Shown here in pieces: positions 42,524-54,158 of a DNA stretch of 54,177 bases. The stretch is from NCBI GenBank assembly GCA_903906315.1, contig CAIVJW010000159.1, positions 1 through 54,177 of the forward strand, written 5' to 3'. Source of the stretch: an uncultured delta proteobacterium (GTDB lineage Bacteria > Myxococcota_A > Polyangia > Polyangiales > Polyangiaceae). The position numbers and the translations under genes were made by a program. Numbering within the stretch: position 1 is the stretch's first letter; every line of letters begins with the position of its first letter. The notes under the pieces are model-generated. The model was not told the origin of the DNA. It worked only from the letters and a program-made list of their open reading frames with translations, and made no database searches.

Positions 42524-44221
42524 GTGCGCGCCCTCGACTGGGTCGTGCTCGTCGGCACCCTCGCCGCGATCGTCGCCTACGGCGCCTGGAAGAGCCGGCA
42601 GGTCAACGACGCCGAGGCGTGGCTGCGCGGCGGGCGCGATCTCCGCTGGTGGACGATCGGCCTGTCGATCATGGCGACGCAGGCGAGCGCCGTCACGTTC
42701 CTGTCGACGCCCGGCCAGGCCTACGAGGACGGCATGGGCTTCGTGCAGTTCTACTTCGGGCTGCCCGTCGCGATGGTGATCCTGTCGGCGACGATCGTGC
42801 CCATCTACTACCGGCTCAAGGTCTACACGGCCTACGAGTACCTGGAGGGTCGCTTCGACCGGAAGACGCGGCTGCTCACTGCGCTGCTCTTCCTCGTGCA
42901 GCGCGGCCTCGGAGCGGGCCTGTCCATCTACGCGCCGGCGATCATCGTGTCGACCGTGCTCGGCTGGCCCGTCGGGTGGACGACGCTGGTGATTGGCACG
43001 ATCGTCGTCGGGATCACGGTGTCCGGCGGGACGAAGGTGGTCAGTCAGACGCAGACCTGGCAGATGGCCGTGATGCTCGGCGGGATGGCGCTCGCGCTCG
43101 TCCTCGTGATCCGGGCGCTGCCTGCCGAGGTCTCGACGGGGCAGGCCGTGCGCGTCGCGGGCGCGCTCGGCAAGCTGAACCTGGTCGACTTCTCGCCGCG
43201 CCTCGACACCCGCTACACGTTCTGGTCGGGCATGACGGGCGGCCTCTTCGTGGCCCTCGCGTACTTCGGCACCGACCAGTCGCAGGTGCAGCGCTACCTG
43301 TCGGGCGGCACGCTCGCCGAGAGCCGCCTCGGCCTCCTGATGAACGGGCTCGTGAAGATCCCGATGCAGCTCTTCATCCTGTTCGTCGGGCTGATGGTCT
43401 TCGTCTTCTACCAGTTCCACGAGCCGCCCCTCTTCTTCCAGCGCGCGACGGTCGAGCGCGTGTACGCCACGCCCGCGGGCGCCGAGCTCCGCGCGCTCGA
43501 GGTCGACCACGCGCGCGTCTTCGCCGAGAAGCGCGGCGCGCTCGAGCGCCTCGTGGCCGCGTCGCGGCGGGGCGACGCCGACGCCGAGGCGCGCGCCAAG
43601 ACCGAAGCGCAGGCCGCCGACGGCGAGGACCGCGCGCTGCGGGGCAAGGCCAGGGCGGTGATCGCGCGCGCCGTCCCGGGCGCCGAGACGAAGGACGCGG
43701 ACTACGTGTTCATCACGTACGTCACGCGCCACCTGCCGACCGGCGTCGTCGGGCTGCTCATCGCCGTCATCCTGTGCGCCGCGATCTCCTCGACCGCGAG
43801 CGCCCTCAACGCGCTTGGATCGACCACCGTGGTCGACTTCTACAAGACGACCGTGCGGCCCGCCGCGAGCGATCGGCACTACCTCGTCGCCGCCAAGCTC
43901 TTCACCGTCGTGTGGGGCGCTATCGCGATGGCCTTCGCCGCGTTCGCCGCGCAGCTCGACAACCTGATCCAGGCCGTGAACATCCTCGGATCGGTCTTCT
44001 ACGGGCCCACGCTCGGCGTGTTCCTCGTCGGCTTCTTCCTCCCGCGCGTGCGTGGCACGCCCGTCTTCTGGGCCGCCATCGCCGCGCAGGGCGCGGTGTT
44101 CGCCGTGTTCGCCCTGAGCTCGATCGGCTTCCTTTGGTACAACGTCATCGGCTGCGCGATCGTGGTCGTGCTGGCTCTCGCGCTCGACGCGGCGGCGCCT
44201 CGGGCGGCCGAAACCGCGTGA
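42524..44221 (+). CDS. Sodium:solute symporter (SSS/SLC5) family protein (565 aa)
   Basis: About 13 hydrophobic segments. Landmarks: GGRDLRWWTIGLSIMATQAS in the first helices, YEYLEGRFDRKTRLLTALLF, VSGGTKVVSQTQTWQ, ALAYFGTDQSQVQRYLSG (sodium-site helix) and AAISSTASALNALGSTTVVDFY. Between helices a 90-residue hydrophilic, Ala/Arg/Glu-rich insertion (about residues 305-395) separates FVFYQF from YVFITYVTRHL. GTG start at 42524, 2 bases after the small membrane protein. The substrate is unknown; linkage to the PIG-L enzyme suggests a sugar or amino sugar. Confidence 0.9.
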   Translation: MRALDWVVLVGTLAAIVAYGAWKSRQVNDAEAWLRGGRDLRWWTIGLSIMATQASAVTFLSTPGQAYEDGMGFVQFYFGLPVAMVILSATIVPIYYRLKVYTAYEYLEGRFDRKTRLLTALLFLVQRGLGAGLSIYAPAIIVSTVLGWPVGWTTLVIGTIVVGITVSGGTKVVSQTQTWQMAVMLGGMALALVLVIRALPAEVSTGQAVRVAGALGKLNLVDFSPRLDTRYTFWSGMTGGLFVALAYFGTDQSQVQRYLSGGTLAESRLGLLMNGLVKIPMQLFILFVGLMVFVFYQFHEPPLFFQRATVERVYATPAGAELRALEVDHARVFAEKRGALERLVAASRRGDADAEARAKTEAQAADGEDRALRGKARAVIARAVPGAETKDADYVFITYVTRHLPTGVVGLLIAVILCAAISSTASALNALGSTTVVDFYKTTVRPAASDRHYLVAAKLFTVVWGAIAMAFAAFAAQLDNLIQAVNILGSVFYGPTLGVFLVGFFLPRVRGTPVFWAAIAAQGAVFAVFALSSIGFLWYNVIGCAIVVVLALALDAAAPRAAETA

Positions 44222-44267
44222 GGCCGTCCGCGGGGTCGCGGCAAGGGTCGGCGATCCCCCGAGGCGT

Positions 44268-46031
44268 TCAAGGCGCCGCTGCCGGGGCCTGCGCGAGGCG
44301 CGCGCGCGTCTGGCAGGCGGCCGCGTCGCCCCGATCGCAGGCGCGCGCGAGGAGCGGCAGCGCCTCGGCGGTCTCGCCGGCCTGGAGGTGGATCCACGCG
44401 GCGCGCGCCGGCGGGATCGGATCGGTCGGCGCCGCGTCGACGAGCGGCCGGTAGGCCTCGAGCGCGCGCGCGGTGTCGCCGCCGACGAACAGGCAGTGCG
44501 CCTCGAGCAGGTCGGATCGGAGCTTCATGCTCCGCTGGCGCGTCAGCCACCGCGCGCGCCGGACCTCGGGCAGCGCCTCCGGGCAGCGCCCCGCGCGGGC
44601 GAGGACCGTGGCCACGTTGAAGTGGACGAAGCCGAAGCGGTTCGCGGTGCGCGTCATCACCGGGTGCGCGAAGATCGCGTCGGGGATCTCGGGCTCGAGC
44701 TCGATCACCCGGGCGTTGAGCGCGTCCGGGCTCTGCCACGCCTCGTTGGCGAAGAGCGTTCCGATCACGCCGGCCGTCACGATCGCTCCCACCGCCACGC
44801 CGAGGCCGGCTACGGCGCCGCCGCGCCCGCGTGACGCTGCGGCCGCGCGCATCGCCCGGCGCAGCGCGAGGGCGAGGACGACCGCGAGCGCGATGGACGG
44901 GAGGAAGGCGTAATGCCCTTTGACGAAGTGGTCGAGCGGCAAGACGCCCGACACCGGCGCGAGCGTGACGAGGGCGAGGCCGACGGCCGCGCGCTCGCGA
45001 CCGAAGCGGCGCGGCCCCGCGAGCGCGAAGCCGGCGAGCGCGACGACGAGGGCGAGGCTCGCCCAGCCGGTCGCGTCGCGCGCGTCGAGGACCGGGAGGA
45101 ACGGCGGCACGTACGAGAGGTCCGTCGGCGCGAAGAGCTTGACGAGGTACCAGGCGACGGTCTTCGCCATCGTCAGCGCCGTGGCGATCGGCGACAGGAG
45201 CTCCCAGAGGTCCTGCTTGTGCGAGAGGACGCCGCCGAGCGCGAGCCGGCGGGCGACGAGGTACGCCGCCGAGACGCCGACGACGGCCGCGGCGAAGCGC
45301 ACGAGGGGCGCGCGCGCAACGCGCCGCGACGGCCAGAGCACGACGGCGAGCGCGATGGGCAACGTGACGGCCGCCTCGAGCGTCAGCAGGCCGCCCGCGT
45401 AGCAGCCGAGCGCGACCGCGAGATCGCGACCGCGCGCCCGACCGCGCGCGGCGTCGCGCCGGAACCGCAGGGCCGCGACGAGGGCGCCCACGTAGAACGC
45501 CGCGCACAGCACGGTGCTGCGCGCGGAGACGTAGCTCGTCGCGTGCGCGTGGATGGGGTGTGCGGCGAACACGAGGGCCGCGCCGATCGCTGCGAAGGGA
45601 GATCGGGTGACGGCCCGCGCGAGCGCGAACACGAGCGCGCACGCGACGATGTAGAGGAGCGTGCTCGTGAGGTGGAAGCCGAGCGACCTCGGCCCCCACA
45701 CCGCGAAGTCGAGCGCGTCGGTCAGGACGAGGAGCGGCCGGTAGTAGCTGCCGGCGTCCGCGTCGCCACCGACCCACCAGTAGCCGCGCGTGAACGCGGT
45801 CACGAGGACGTCGGGGCGCCGGATCGCCGGGTTTTCGACGATGAACTGGAGGTCGCCGGCGACGAACTCGGCGTCGAGGACGTTCGCCGACCCGATCCCG
45901 CAGACGAGGGCGATAGCCAGCGTCGCGAGGACCCCGAAGCGGCGCCGCGCCCAGGCCGGAAGCACGCGGCCGACGATCGCGAGGGTGCGCCGACGGTCCG
46001 CTGCGCTCGCGGCGCCCGCGCGCGCGGTCAC
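44268..46031 (-). CDS. TMTC-like polytopic membrane protein with TPR tail (587 aa)
   Basis: Around ten membrane segments in residues 25-430, beginning with an N-terminal span and an acidic loop (DAEFVAGDLQFI) that resembles the catalytic loop of GT-C enzymes. It continues with SYYRPLLVLTDALDFAVWG, a motif common to TMTC-type proteins, and AAHPIHAHATSYVSARST. The last 150 residues are TPR-like helices (FNVATVLARAGRCPEALPEVRRA, LVDAAPTDPIPPARAAWIH). Eukaryotic TMTC proteins O-mannosylate proteins; bacterial ones are uncharacterised and this may be a protein glycosyltransferase. GTG start at 46031 preceded by CGGAG. Convergent with the symporter. Confidence 0.78.
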   Translation of the reverse strand: MTARAGAASAADRRRTLAIVGRVLPAWARRRFGVLATLAIALVCGIGSANVLDAEFVAGDLQFIVENPAIRRPDVLVTAFTRGYWWVGGDADAGSYYRPLLVLTDALDFAVWGPRSLGFHLTSTLLYIVACALVFALARAVTRSPFAAIGAALVFAAHPIHAHATSYVSARSTVLCAAFYVGALVAALRFRRDAARGRARGRDLAVALGCYAGGLLTLEAAVTLPIALAVVLWPSRRVARAPLVRFAAAVVGVSAAYLVARRLALGGVLSHKQDLWELLSPIATALTMAKTVAWYLVKLFAPTDLSYVPPFLPVLDARDATGWASLALVVALAGFALAGPRRFGRERAAVGLALVTLAPVSGVLPLDHFVKGHYAFLPSIALAVVLALALRRAMRAAAASRGRGGAVAGLGVAVGAIVTAGVIGTLFANEAWQSPDALNARVIELEPEIPDAIFAHPVMTRTANRFGFVHFNVATVLARAGRCPEALPEVRRARWLTRQRSMKLRSDLLEAHCLFVGGDTARALEAYRPLVDAAPTDPIPPARAAWIHLQAGETAEALPLLARACDRGDAAACQTRARLAQAPAAAP

Positions 46032-46195
46032 GCCGGGACTCCGATCGAACCGGCGCGCATCCGCCGCAGGCTAGGTGACAGCGCGGCGCGGTCGCAAGCC
46101 GTGCGCCAGAGCCGCGTCGGACGACGCGCGAGGGAGCCGTTGCGCGACGCTCGACCCGACACATCCTTGTAGGACGATGGGTGAGGAGGGCGGAT

Positions 46196-47524
46196 ATGAA
46201 GCACCTAGACCGAAGCAAGCCCGCTCCGCTGTTGTATCTGCTGGCTCGGCGCCACGCGCGGCATGACGGCGCCGCCAGACGGGAGCCCGACGTCGGCGCG
46301 GATGCGCCCCCGCCGGCAGCGCCCGCGCCTCCCGCGGTCGACGGCGTGCCCACGATGTGGAGCTTGTCGGAGCTCGTCGAGGTCGAGGGACCGCTCGACG
46401 ACTCGGAGATCGAGATCGAGCCGGAATTCGAGCTGGAGGTCGAGCCGGAGATCGAAGCGGCGAGCGAGCCCGAGCCCCAGAGTGAGCCCGAGCCCGAGAC
46501 GACGCGGGTCGACACGCGGGAGCGCGACGAGCGCCTGGACGACCTTCGCCAGATCGAGTCGATCGCTCCACCTCCGCTCGCTCACGGGCTCCCGCCCGGC
46601 GCGGAATCGGTCGGCGCGATCGGCGGCCAGGTCTTCCCGAGCTCGCTCCCGCCCGGGCCGATGATCGTCCCGATCCTCGGCCGCGACTCGTATCCGCCGC
46701 CGCTGTCCGAGCCACCGCCGGAGCCCGACGACGTCGCGATCGACCTCCGTGCGTTCGAGCCGAGGTCCTACCGCCTCGCGCGCGTGGTGGGCCCGATCAT
46801 CGCCGCGCTCGCGGTCGCTGCCGGCGCGCTGGTGGTCGCTCGCGGCGGCCTCGACCGGAGCGATCCGACGCCGGCGGCCCCCGCCGCGGCGAGCTTCGGC
46901 GATCGCCTCGGCGAGGTCGCGCGTCACGGCGCGCCGGTCGCGCTGCGGCCGCCCGATGTGGCGTCGACCGAGGTCGCAGCGGCGCCCGCGATCGCCGTGC
47001 GGCCCGCCGCCCCGGCGCCGATGGCCGGGGCCGCGCAAGAGGTCCGCACGACGAAGGCCCTGGTCCCGGTCGCTGCACCGACCCGCGACCTCGCCGCGCG
47101 CGCGCCGGATCCCGTCGCCCCCACGCCGAAGCCCCCCGCTCCGCCGTCGCTCGACCCGAACTACGCGCCGCCCACGGCGACGCCCTCCGGCGACCTCGAG
47201 GCGGCCATGAGCACAGCCGCCCCCGCCGCAGCCGCCGCCGAGGGCCCGGGCTTCGACGCGACCGCCGCTGCACGCGCGATCGCCGACGCCGAGCTCCGCG
47301 CCGGCCACTGCGCGTCGGCGTTCGAGGACCGCCAGGGCGCCATCGGCGGCGAGGTCGCGGTCACGTTCGCCCCCTCCGGCCGCGCGACCAACGCGGTCGT
47401 GACCGGATCTCGCTTCTCGGGCCGCCTCGAGGGGAGCTGCGTCGCGCGCGTCTTCCGCGAGGCGCGGGTGCCGGCGTTCAGCGGCGAGGCCGTCACGGTG
47501 AGGCGCCGCATCCAGCTGCGTTGA
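46196..47524 (+). CDS. AgmX/TonB-like single-span protein with acidic repeats (442 aa)
   Basis: Residues 1-185 are probably cytoplasmic, Pro/Glu-rich, with an acidic repeat (EIEIEPEFELEVEPEIEA and EPEPQSEPEPE). A single span (GPIIAALAVAAGALVVA, about 200-217) follows, then a Pro/Ala-rich periplasmic linker and a C-terminal domain of about 85 residues (HCASAFEDRQGAIGGEVAVTF to VTVRRRIQL). That domain resembles the TonB-like C-terminus of AgmX and related gliding or outer-membrane-coupling proteins of Myxococcota, including the paired Cys pattern. Start at 46196 preceded by GAGGGCGG. Role inferred: linking an inner membrane motor to the outer membrane. Not linked to exbB/exbD here. Confidence 0.72.
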   Translation: MKHLDRSKPAPLLYLLARRHARHDGAARREPDVGADAPPPAAPAPPAVDGVPTMWSLSELVEVEGPLDDSEIEIEPEFELEVEPEIEAASEPEPQSEPEPETTRVDTRERDERLDDLRQIESIAPPPLAHGLPPGAESVGAIGGQVFPSSLPPGPMIVPILGRDSYPPPLSEPPPEPDDVAIDLRAFEPRSYRLARVVGPIIAALAVAAGALVVARGGLDRSDPTPAAPAAASFGDRLGEVARHGAPVALRPPDVASTEVAAAPAIAVRPAAPAPMAGAAQEVRTTKALVPVAAPTRDLAARAPDPVAPTPKPPAPPSLDPNYAPPTATPSGDLEAAMSTAAPAAAAAEGPGFDATAAARAIADAELRAGHCASAFEDRQGAIGGEVAVTFAPSGRATNAVVTGSRFSGRLEGSCVARVFREARVPAFSGEAVTVRRRIQLR

Positions 47525-47636
47525 GGGTCGCCAGGTCCGACCCCGCGGTCGGTCGAGCCCGGCGCGGAATGCCCCCGTTGCGCGGCCGCGCCTCACCGTC
47601 GACCGCGGCGCGCCGCCGGTCGAGTAGGCTCCGCGC

Positions 47637-51090
<3,454 letters not shown>

Positions 51091-51112
51091 CGATCGCCAT
51101 GGCCGAGCTCGC

Positions 51113-51211
51113 CTCGCCGAGCCGGATCCGCGGACGCTCCTGGTGCTCGACGTGGGCCTCGGCGCGGCGTCGAACGCGCTCGCCGTCCCGGCCGCGCCCC
51201 AGTTTCGCTGA
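51113..51211 (+). pseudogene. Internally deleted copy of mnmD
   Basis: Bases 51113-51178 match 48986-49050 of mnmD ([23 protein letters not shown] against [23 protein letters not shown]; about 55 of 66 bases by eye). After a short gap 51194-51211 matches the last 18 bases of mnmD exactly, including the stop codon, and the similarity extends some 10 bases beyond it. The 586 parental bases between are absent. Both pieces remain in one reading frame, fused to the end of the TPR remnant. Confidence 0.75.
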
Positions 51212-51224
51212 CCCGCGCGCGCGG

Positions 51225-51370
51225 CCCCGCCGTCCGTCGAGCGCCATCGCGAACGTCCCGCGCCCCACGGGCACCACGAGCTGCTCGAGGCCCGTGTCGA
51301 CCCACGGCGGCTCGCCGCCGATGGCCGCCTCGTCGAGGCCGATCATCGCCGCGAGGTCCGCGGGGCTCGC
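51225..51370 (-). pseudogene. Fragment of a PhzF-family gene
   Basis: The minus strand encodes ASPADLAAMIGLDEAAIGG followed by EPPWVDTGLEQLVVPV, which resembles the central part of PhzF/YddE-type isomerases (LAAxLGL, WVDTGxEQLVVP). Neither a start nor the N-terminal active-site region is present, and the frame decays on both sides. Only about 45 residues can be recognised. Confidence 0.5.
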
Positions 51371-51431
51371 GGCCACGGGGCGCGCGCGGCCCCGCTGGCA
51401 TCCGGCGGCCTTTCCCCGGTCTCCTCGGGAC

Positions 51432-51499
51432 CGCAGGCCTCCGCGTGCGGGCCCCCGACCGGCCCCAAACCGCCGACCAGGTCCGCGCGGAGGCCTGCG
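51432..51499. repeat. 14-base perfect inverted repeat
   Basis: CGCAGGCCTCCGCG at 51432-51445 and its exact reverse complement at 51486-51499, 40 bases apart, in the non-coding stretch before the nucleotidyltransferase gene. It could form a long hairpin or be a protein-binding site; no function can be assigned. Confidence 0.6.
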
Positions 51500-51727
51500 T
51501 GAGGGCTCCTCGGGCCAGCGATGCGCGCGAGGACGCCTGGGCCCGGTCCCATTTCGCCGACGGCGCCCACGCGGCGACCGTCGCGCGGCCTCGCCCCGCC
51601 GACGGTGTGCGCCTCGAGACCGGCGCACGGGCCGATCTTGGCCGACGAACCGCGCGCACGCCTTCGCGAGGGGCGGGAACGGCCCCGGGGGCTACCGGAC
51701 CGGCGTGCCCGTCGCTACGCTTTCCCC

Positions 51728-52048
51728 ATGGCTCGGCTCTCGCCGCTCGAACGCTCCGCGCTCGACCGCTTCGCCGCGGAAGCACGCGCGCGGCTCGGGA
51801 CGAGGCTCGTCTGCCTCACGCTCTTCGGGTCGCGGGCGCGGGGCGAGGGCCGTGACGACAGCGACCTCGACGTGCTCGTCCTCGTCCGCGGGATGACGCG
51901 CGCCGACCGCCGGCAGCTCGTCGACGACGCGGCAGACGTCGGGCTGACCCACGATCTCGTCCTGTCGCCGCTCGTCGCCGACGCGGACGCGTGGCGGGAC
52001 GACCTGCCGATCGCGCGCAGCATCGCGCAGGACGGCGTGCCGCTGTGA
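51728..52048 (+). CDS. MNT-domain nucleotidyltransferase, MntA-type antitoxin (106 aa)
   Basis: Minimal nucleotidyltransferase with the GSx10DxD motif (LFGSRARGEGRDDSDLDVLVL) and a third acidic residue in LTHDLVLS. In MntA/HepT systems the antitoxin attaches AMP to the HEPN toxin and inactivates it. Start ATG at 51728; the partner gene begins within its stop codon as GTGA. The length fits the family. It follows a run of gene fragments, as toxin-antitoxin modules often do in variable regions. Confidence 0.82.
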   Translation: MARLSPLERSALDRFAAEARARLGTRLVCLTLFGSRARGEGRDDSDLDVLVLVRGMTRADRRQLVDDAADVGLTHDLVLSPLVADADAWRDDLPIARSIAQDGVPL

Positions 52049-52455
52049 CCGAGGCGCCGCTCGCCCCGCCGGATCTCGAGCTCGCGCGGGCGCGGCGCAT
52101 GCTCGAGGCGGCGGCGCTCCTTCACGCGTCCGGCTTCCACGAGGACGCCGTGTCGCGCGCGTACTACGCGGTCTTCCACGCCGCGTCGGCCCTCCTGGCC
52201 ACCATCGGTCGGACCGTGCGAACACACGACGGCCTGCGCTCCGCGATCGGACAGCACTTCGTGCGGACGGGACAGCTCGACGCGCGGTTCGCGCGCGTGC
52301 TCGCGCGGGTCGCGGCCGACCGCAACGACGCCGACTACAATGCAGCGTCGACCTTCGGCCCGGAGGACAGCCGCGAAGCGCTCGCGGACGCGACCGCGTT
52401 CGTCGACGCCGCGGCGGCGCTGACGACCGGCGCCGCCGAGCCGGGCGCGCGCTGA
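52045..52455 (+). CDS. HEPN-domain protein, HepT-type toxin (136 aa)
   Basis: Helical HEPN domain of the PF05168 kind: ASGFHEDAVSRAYYAVFHAASALL, then THDGLRSAIGQHFVRTG and ARVAADRNDADYNAAS near the C-terminus. The canonical RNase motif Rx4-6H, normally in the last helices as RNxxxH, is not there; the position holds RNDADYN. A spacing-compatible RTVRTH occurs in the middle but probably is not the catalytic pair. It may therefore be a toxin of altered activity or a nucleotidyltransferase partner. GTG start at 52045 overlaps the antitoxin stop. Ends just where the base composition changes. Confidence 0.78.
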   Translation: MTEAPLAPPDLELARARRMLEAAALLHASGFHEDAVSRAYYAVFHAASALLATIGRTVRTHDGLRSAIGQHFVRTGQLDARFARVLARVAADRNDADYNAASTFGPEDSREALADATAFVDAAAALTTGAAEPGAR

Positions 52456-53314
52456 CAACCCCGACAGCAACCCCGGCGATCAGGGAGTCGTGGGACCGGT
52501 GGTTGCCCAAGCGGACGGCCCCTGGGTGGTCAACCTGACTTCGGGCGGCGACGCGGAAGACAAGGGCGGCGCGGGCAAGGTCGCGGTGCGTCTTCCTGTA
52601 GCGTTCGAGAACCAGTTCGATCTGGAGAAGCGCTATGCGTTCGGCTTCAACCTCACCGCCGCAACCAACGCCGCAAGTCTTGTGAACGTACAAGCGGGGG
52701 ACGCGGACCTCGCTGAGATGAAGCAGCAAGGCTGGGTCGCGTTGATGACCGGCACGGCAACGTTCAAGGGAACGAACTGCACGTCGTCGGAGCCGTCCTA
52801 CGACTTCTCAGCGTATCCCACGGTGGTGAAGTTCAGGTTCGGCTTGCGCAACCCGGTGCAGTATGCGAACTGCCAGAACCCGGACAGCGCGGGAGCCTCG
52901 CTTCCTGGGGAGGAGTTCCAGCGGGGCATTCAACTGCTGCCGAACGCACCAACCACGGCGCAGCTCACGATCCACACGGATCATTTGTTTTGGACGACGG
53001 TGGAGCACGACGCGGTGCCGATGTTCAACCAGTTCGCGTCGCACGCGGTGCAGCAGGCGGGCGGGTGGCAAGTAACGCTGGAGATGTTGGCGGGGGTGCC
53101 GCTGACGCCGGTGACGGATGCGAAGGGGACGCCGATTCCGTGGCGGTCTTGTGTGTCAGAGGCGTTGTATAGCCTTCCAACGACACCCACGCAGATGACG
53201 TTCGACACGGGAGGGCAGCCGCTGAACACGGTGCAAGAGTTTGTGAGTTTCAACGGGCGCACGATGGGGCACTTGAATGCGGACGGGATTTGCTATGTGG
53301 GAGAGGGGAAGTAG
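52456..53314 (+). pseudogene. Lipoprotein-type gene lacking its 5' end
   Basis: From the end of the HEPN gene the plus strand reads DNPDSNPGDQG, a linker-type sequence, and then a beta-rich domain (GPWVVNLTSGGDAEDKGG to NADGICYVGEGK) to a TAG at 53312. The first possible start is GTG at 52490, without ribosome-binding site or signal peptide, whereas the domain has secreted-protein character (paired cysteines, TIHTDHLFW, HDAVPMFNQFASH with several His/Asp). GC is lower than in the rest of the window (55-62% by eye). Most likely the 5' part, with its lipobox, is missing. I cannot name the domain. Confidence 0.55.
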
Positions 53315-53348
53315 GACCGCCGAGGCGCCGGGGCTGGCTTGATTGCTG

Positions 53349-53369
53349 CGGGCGAGGGACTTCCGCCCG
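53349..53369 (-). terminator. Short hairpin between convergent genes
   Basis: CGGGCG and CGCCCG with a 9-base loop lie 3 bases past the stop codon of the DUF1566-type lipoprotein gene. No T-run follows, so the call is weak. Confidence 0.3.
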
Positions 53370-53372
53370 TGC

Positions 53373-53966
53373 TCATCGAACGCAGAGGACGTCAGTGTAC
53401 TCGCCAGCGGGGTCGTAGGTGAAGAAGCGACCGTCGGTCATGACGTGCCACCCCGCCCCCAGGTCGTCGCAAGTCGAAGTCCAGGTTGTCCAATAGCAGG
53501 GCCACGCACAAGAGTTCCAGTGGGCGCCGGTGATCGCGAGGGCCTCGTCCTTGGTAGGAAGCCGTCCCCCCTGGTCTTGGCAGAAAGAACCGGCGCGGGC
53601 CTGGGTCAGACCGGTGACTGGGTCGCGGTACACGTAGCGATTCCACACCAGCCCGGTGGTCGTGTCCTTCACGCGGCCGGAGCCATCGTTGACACATTCC
53701 TCGGTGCCCGTAACGAGCATCTCGTAGCGGCCGGCGGGTGCGACGTTGCCGTACGAATCCCCGCAAGGGCCACCTCCTATTCCGCTGCCCCCCGCGCTGC
53801 CGCCGGTGCCTCCGGTCGCACTGCCGGCGCTACCTCCCGTTTCGCTGCCGGCGCTACCTCCGGTCGCGGAGCCAGCGGGCTCTTGTGCGTTCTGCCCGCA
53901 TGCCGCCACCATAAGCAACGCCGCAAGCACCTTCGCCGAGGTCACACCACTGAGGTTGATGTTCAT
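53373..53966 (-). CDS. Lipoprotein with DUF1566 (Lcl C-terminal) domain (197 aa)
   Basis: Signal peptide ending LMVAACGQ (lipobox), a linker of Gly/Ser/Ala/Thr repeats (GGSAGSETGGSAGSATGG), then a DUF1566-type domain: DTTTGLVWNRYV, LTQARAGSFCQDQGGRLPTK, DEALAIT, a WTTWTS strand and closing DVLCVR. DUF1566 domains are related to the Fgl-sulphatase/formylglycine-type fold and to C-type lectin-like modules, and are common in surface lipoproteins. Function unknown; probably ligand binding outside the cell. A promoter-like sequence lies about 160 bases upstream. GC is lower than in the bulk of the window. Confidence 0.8.
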   Translation of the reverse strand: MNINLSGVTSAKVLAALLMVAACGQNAQEPAGSATGGSAGSETGGSAGSATGGTGGSAGGSGIGGGPCGDSYGNVAPAGRYEMLVTGTEECVNDGSGRVKDTTTGLVWNRYVYRDPVTGLTQARAGSFCQDQGGRLPTKDEALAITGAHWNSCAWPCYWTTWTSTCDDLGAGWHVMTDGRFFTYDPAGEYTDVLCVR

Positions 53967-54108
53967 GGGGTCTCATTCAAAGGAGGTTCTGACGTCTGAT
54001 CGTGCCGCATCGCGTTGGGACCGTCGAGCGGCCAGCAGCGTGTAGGCGCTGCAAACGCGATTCGGCTGGGTAGCCACCGCAGCAACCTCGCGGAACCTCC
54101 CCGGGAGC

Positions 54109-54158
54109 GGGGTCAGTTGACATAATTCCCAAAGTACGACGCTACGTCAACCCGCCCC
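54109..54158. repeat. Imperfect inverted repeat near the window end
   Basis: GGGGTCAGTTGAC (54109-54121) and GTCAACCCGCCCC (54146-54158) pair at 10 of 13 positions around a 24-base AT-rich centre. GGGGTCAGTTGACATAATT-type sequences resemble the short palindromic elements that accompany REP-associated transposases, but no transposase is in view. Confidence 0.45.
54122..54150 (-). promoter_or_regulatory. Candidate sigma-70 promoter for the DUF1566 lipoprotein
   Basis: Reading leftwards: TTGACG (54150-54145), 17 bases, then AATTAT (54127-54122). Matches are 5 of 6 for the -35 and 4 of 6 for the -10 with ideal spacing. It lies within the inverted repeat and about 156 bases before the start at 53966. 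Confidence 0.4.

Noticed and set aside
52447-52470. Possible integron attC core near the HEPN stop
   Set aside because: CTGACAAC does not match the RYYYAAC consensus and no matching partner site or integrase was seen.
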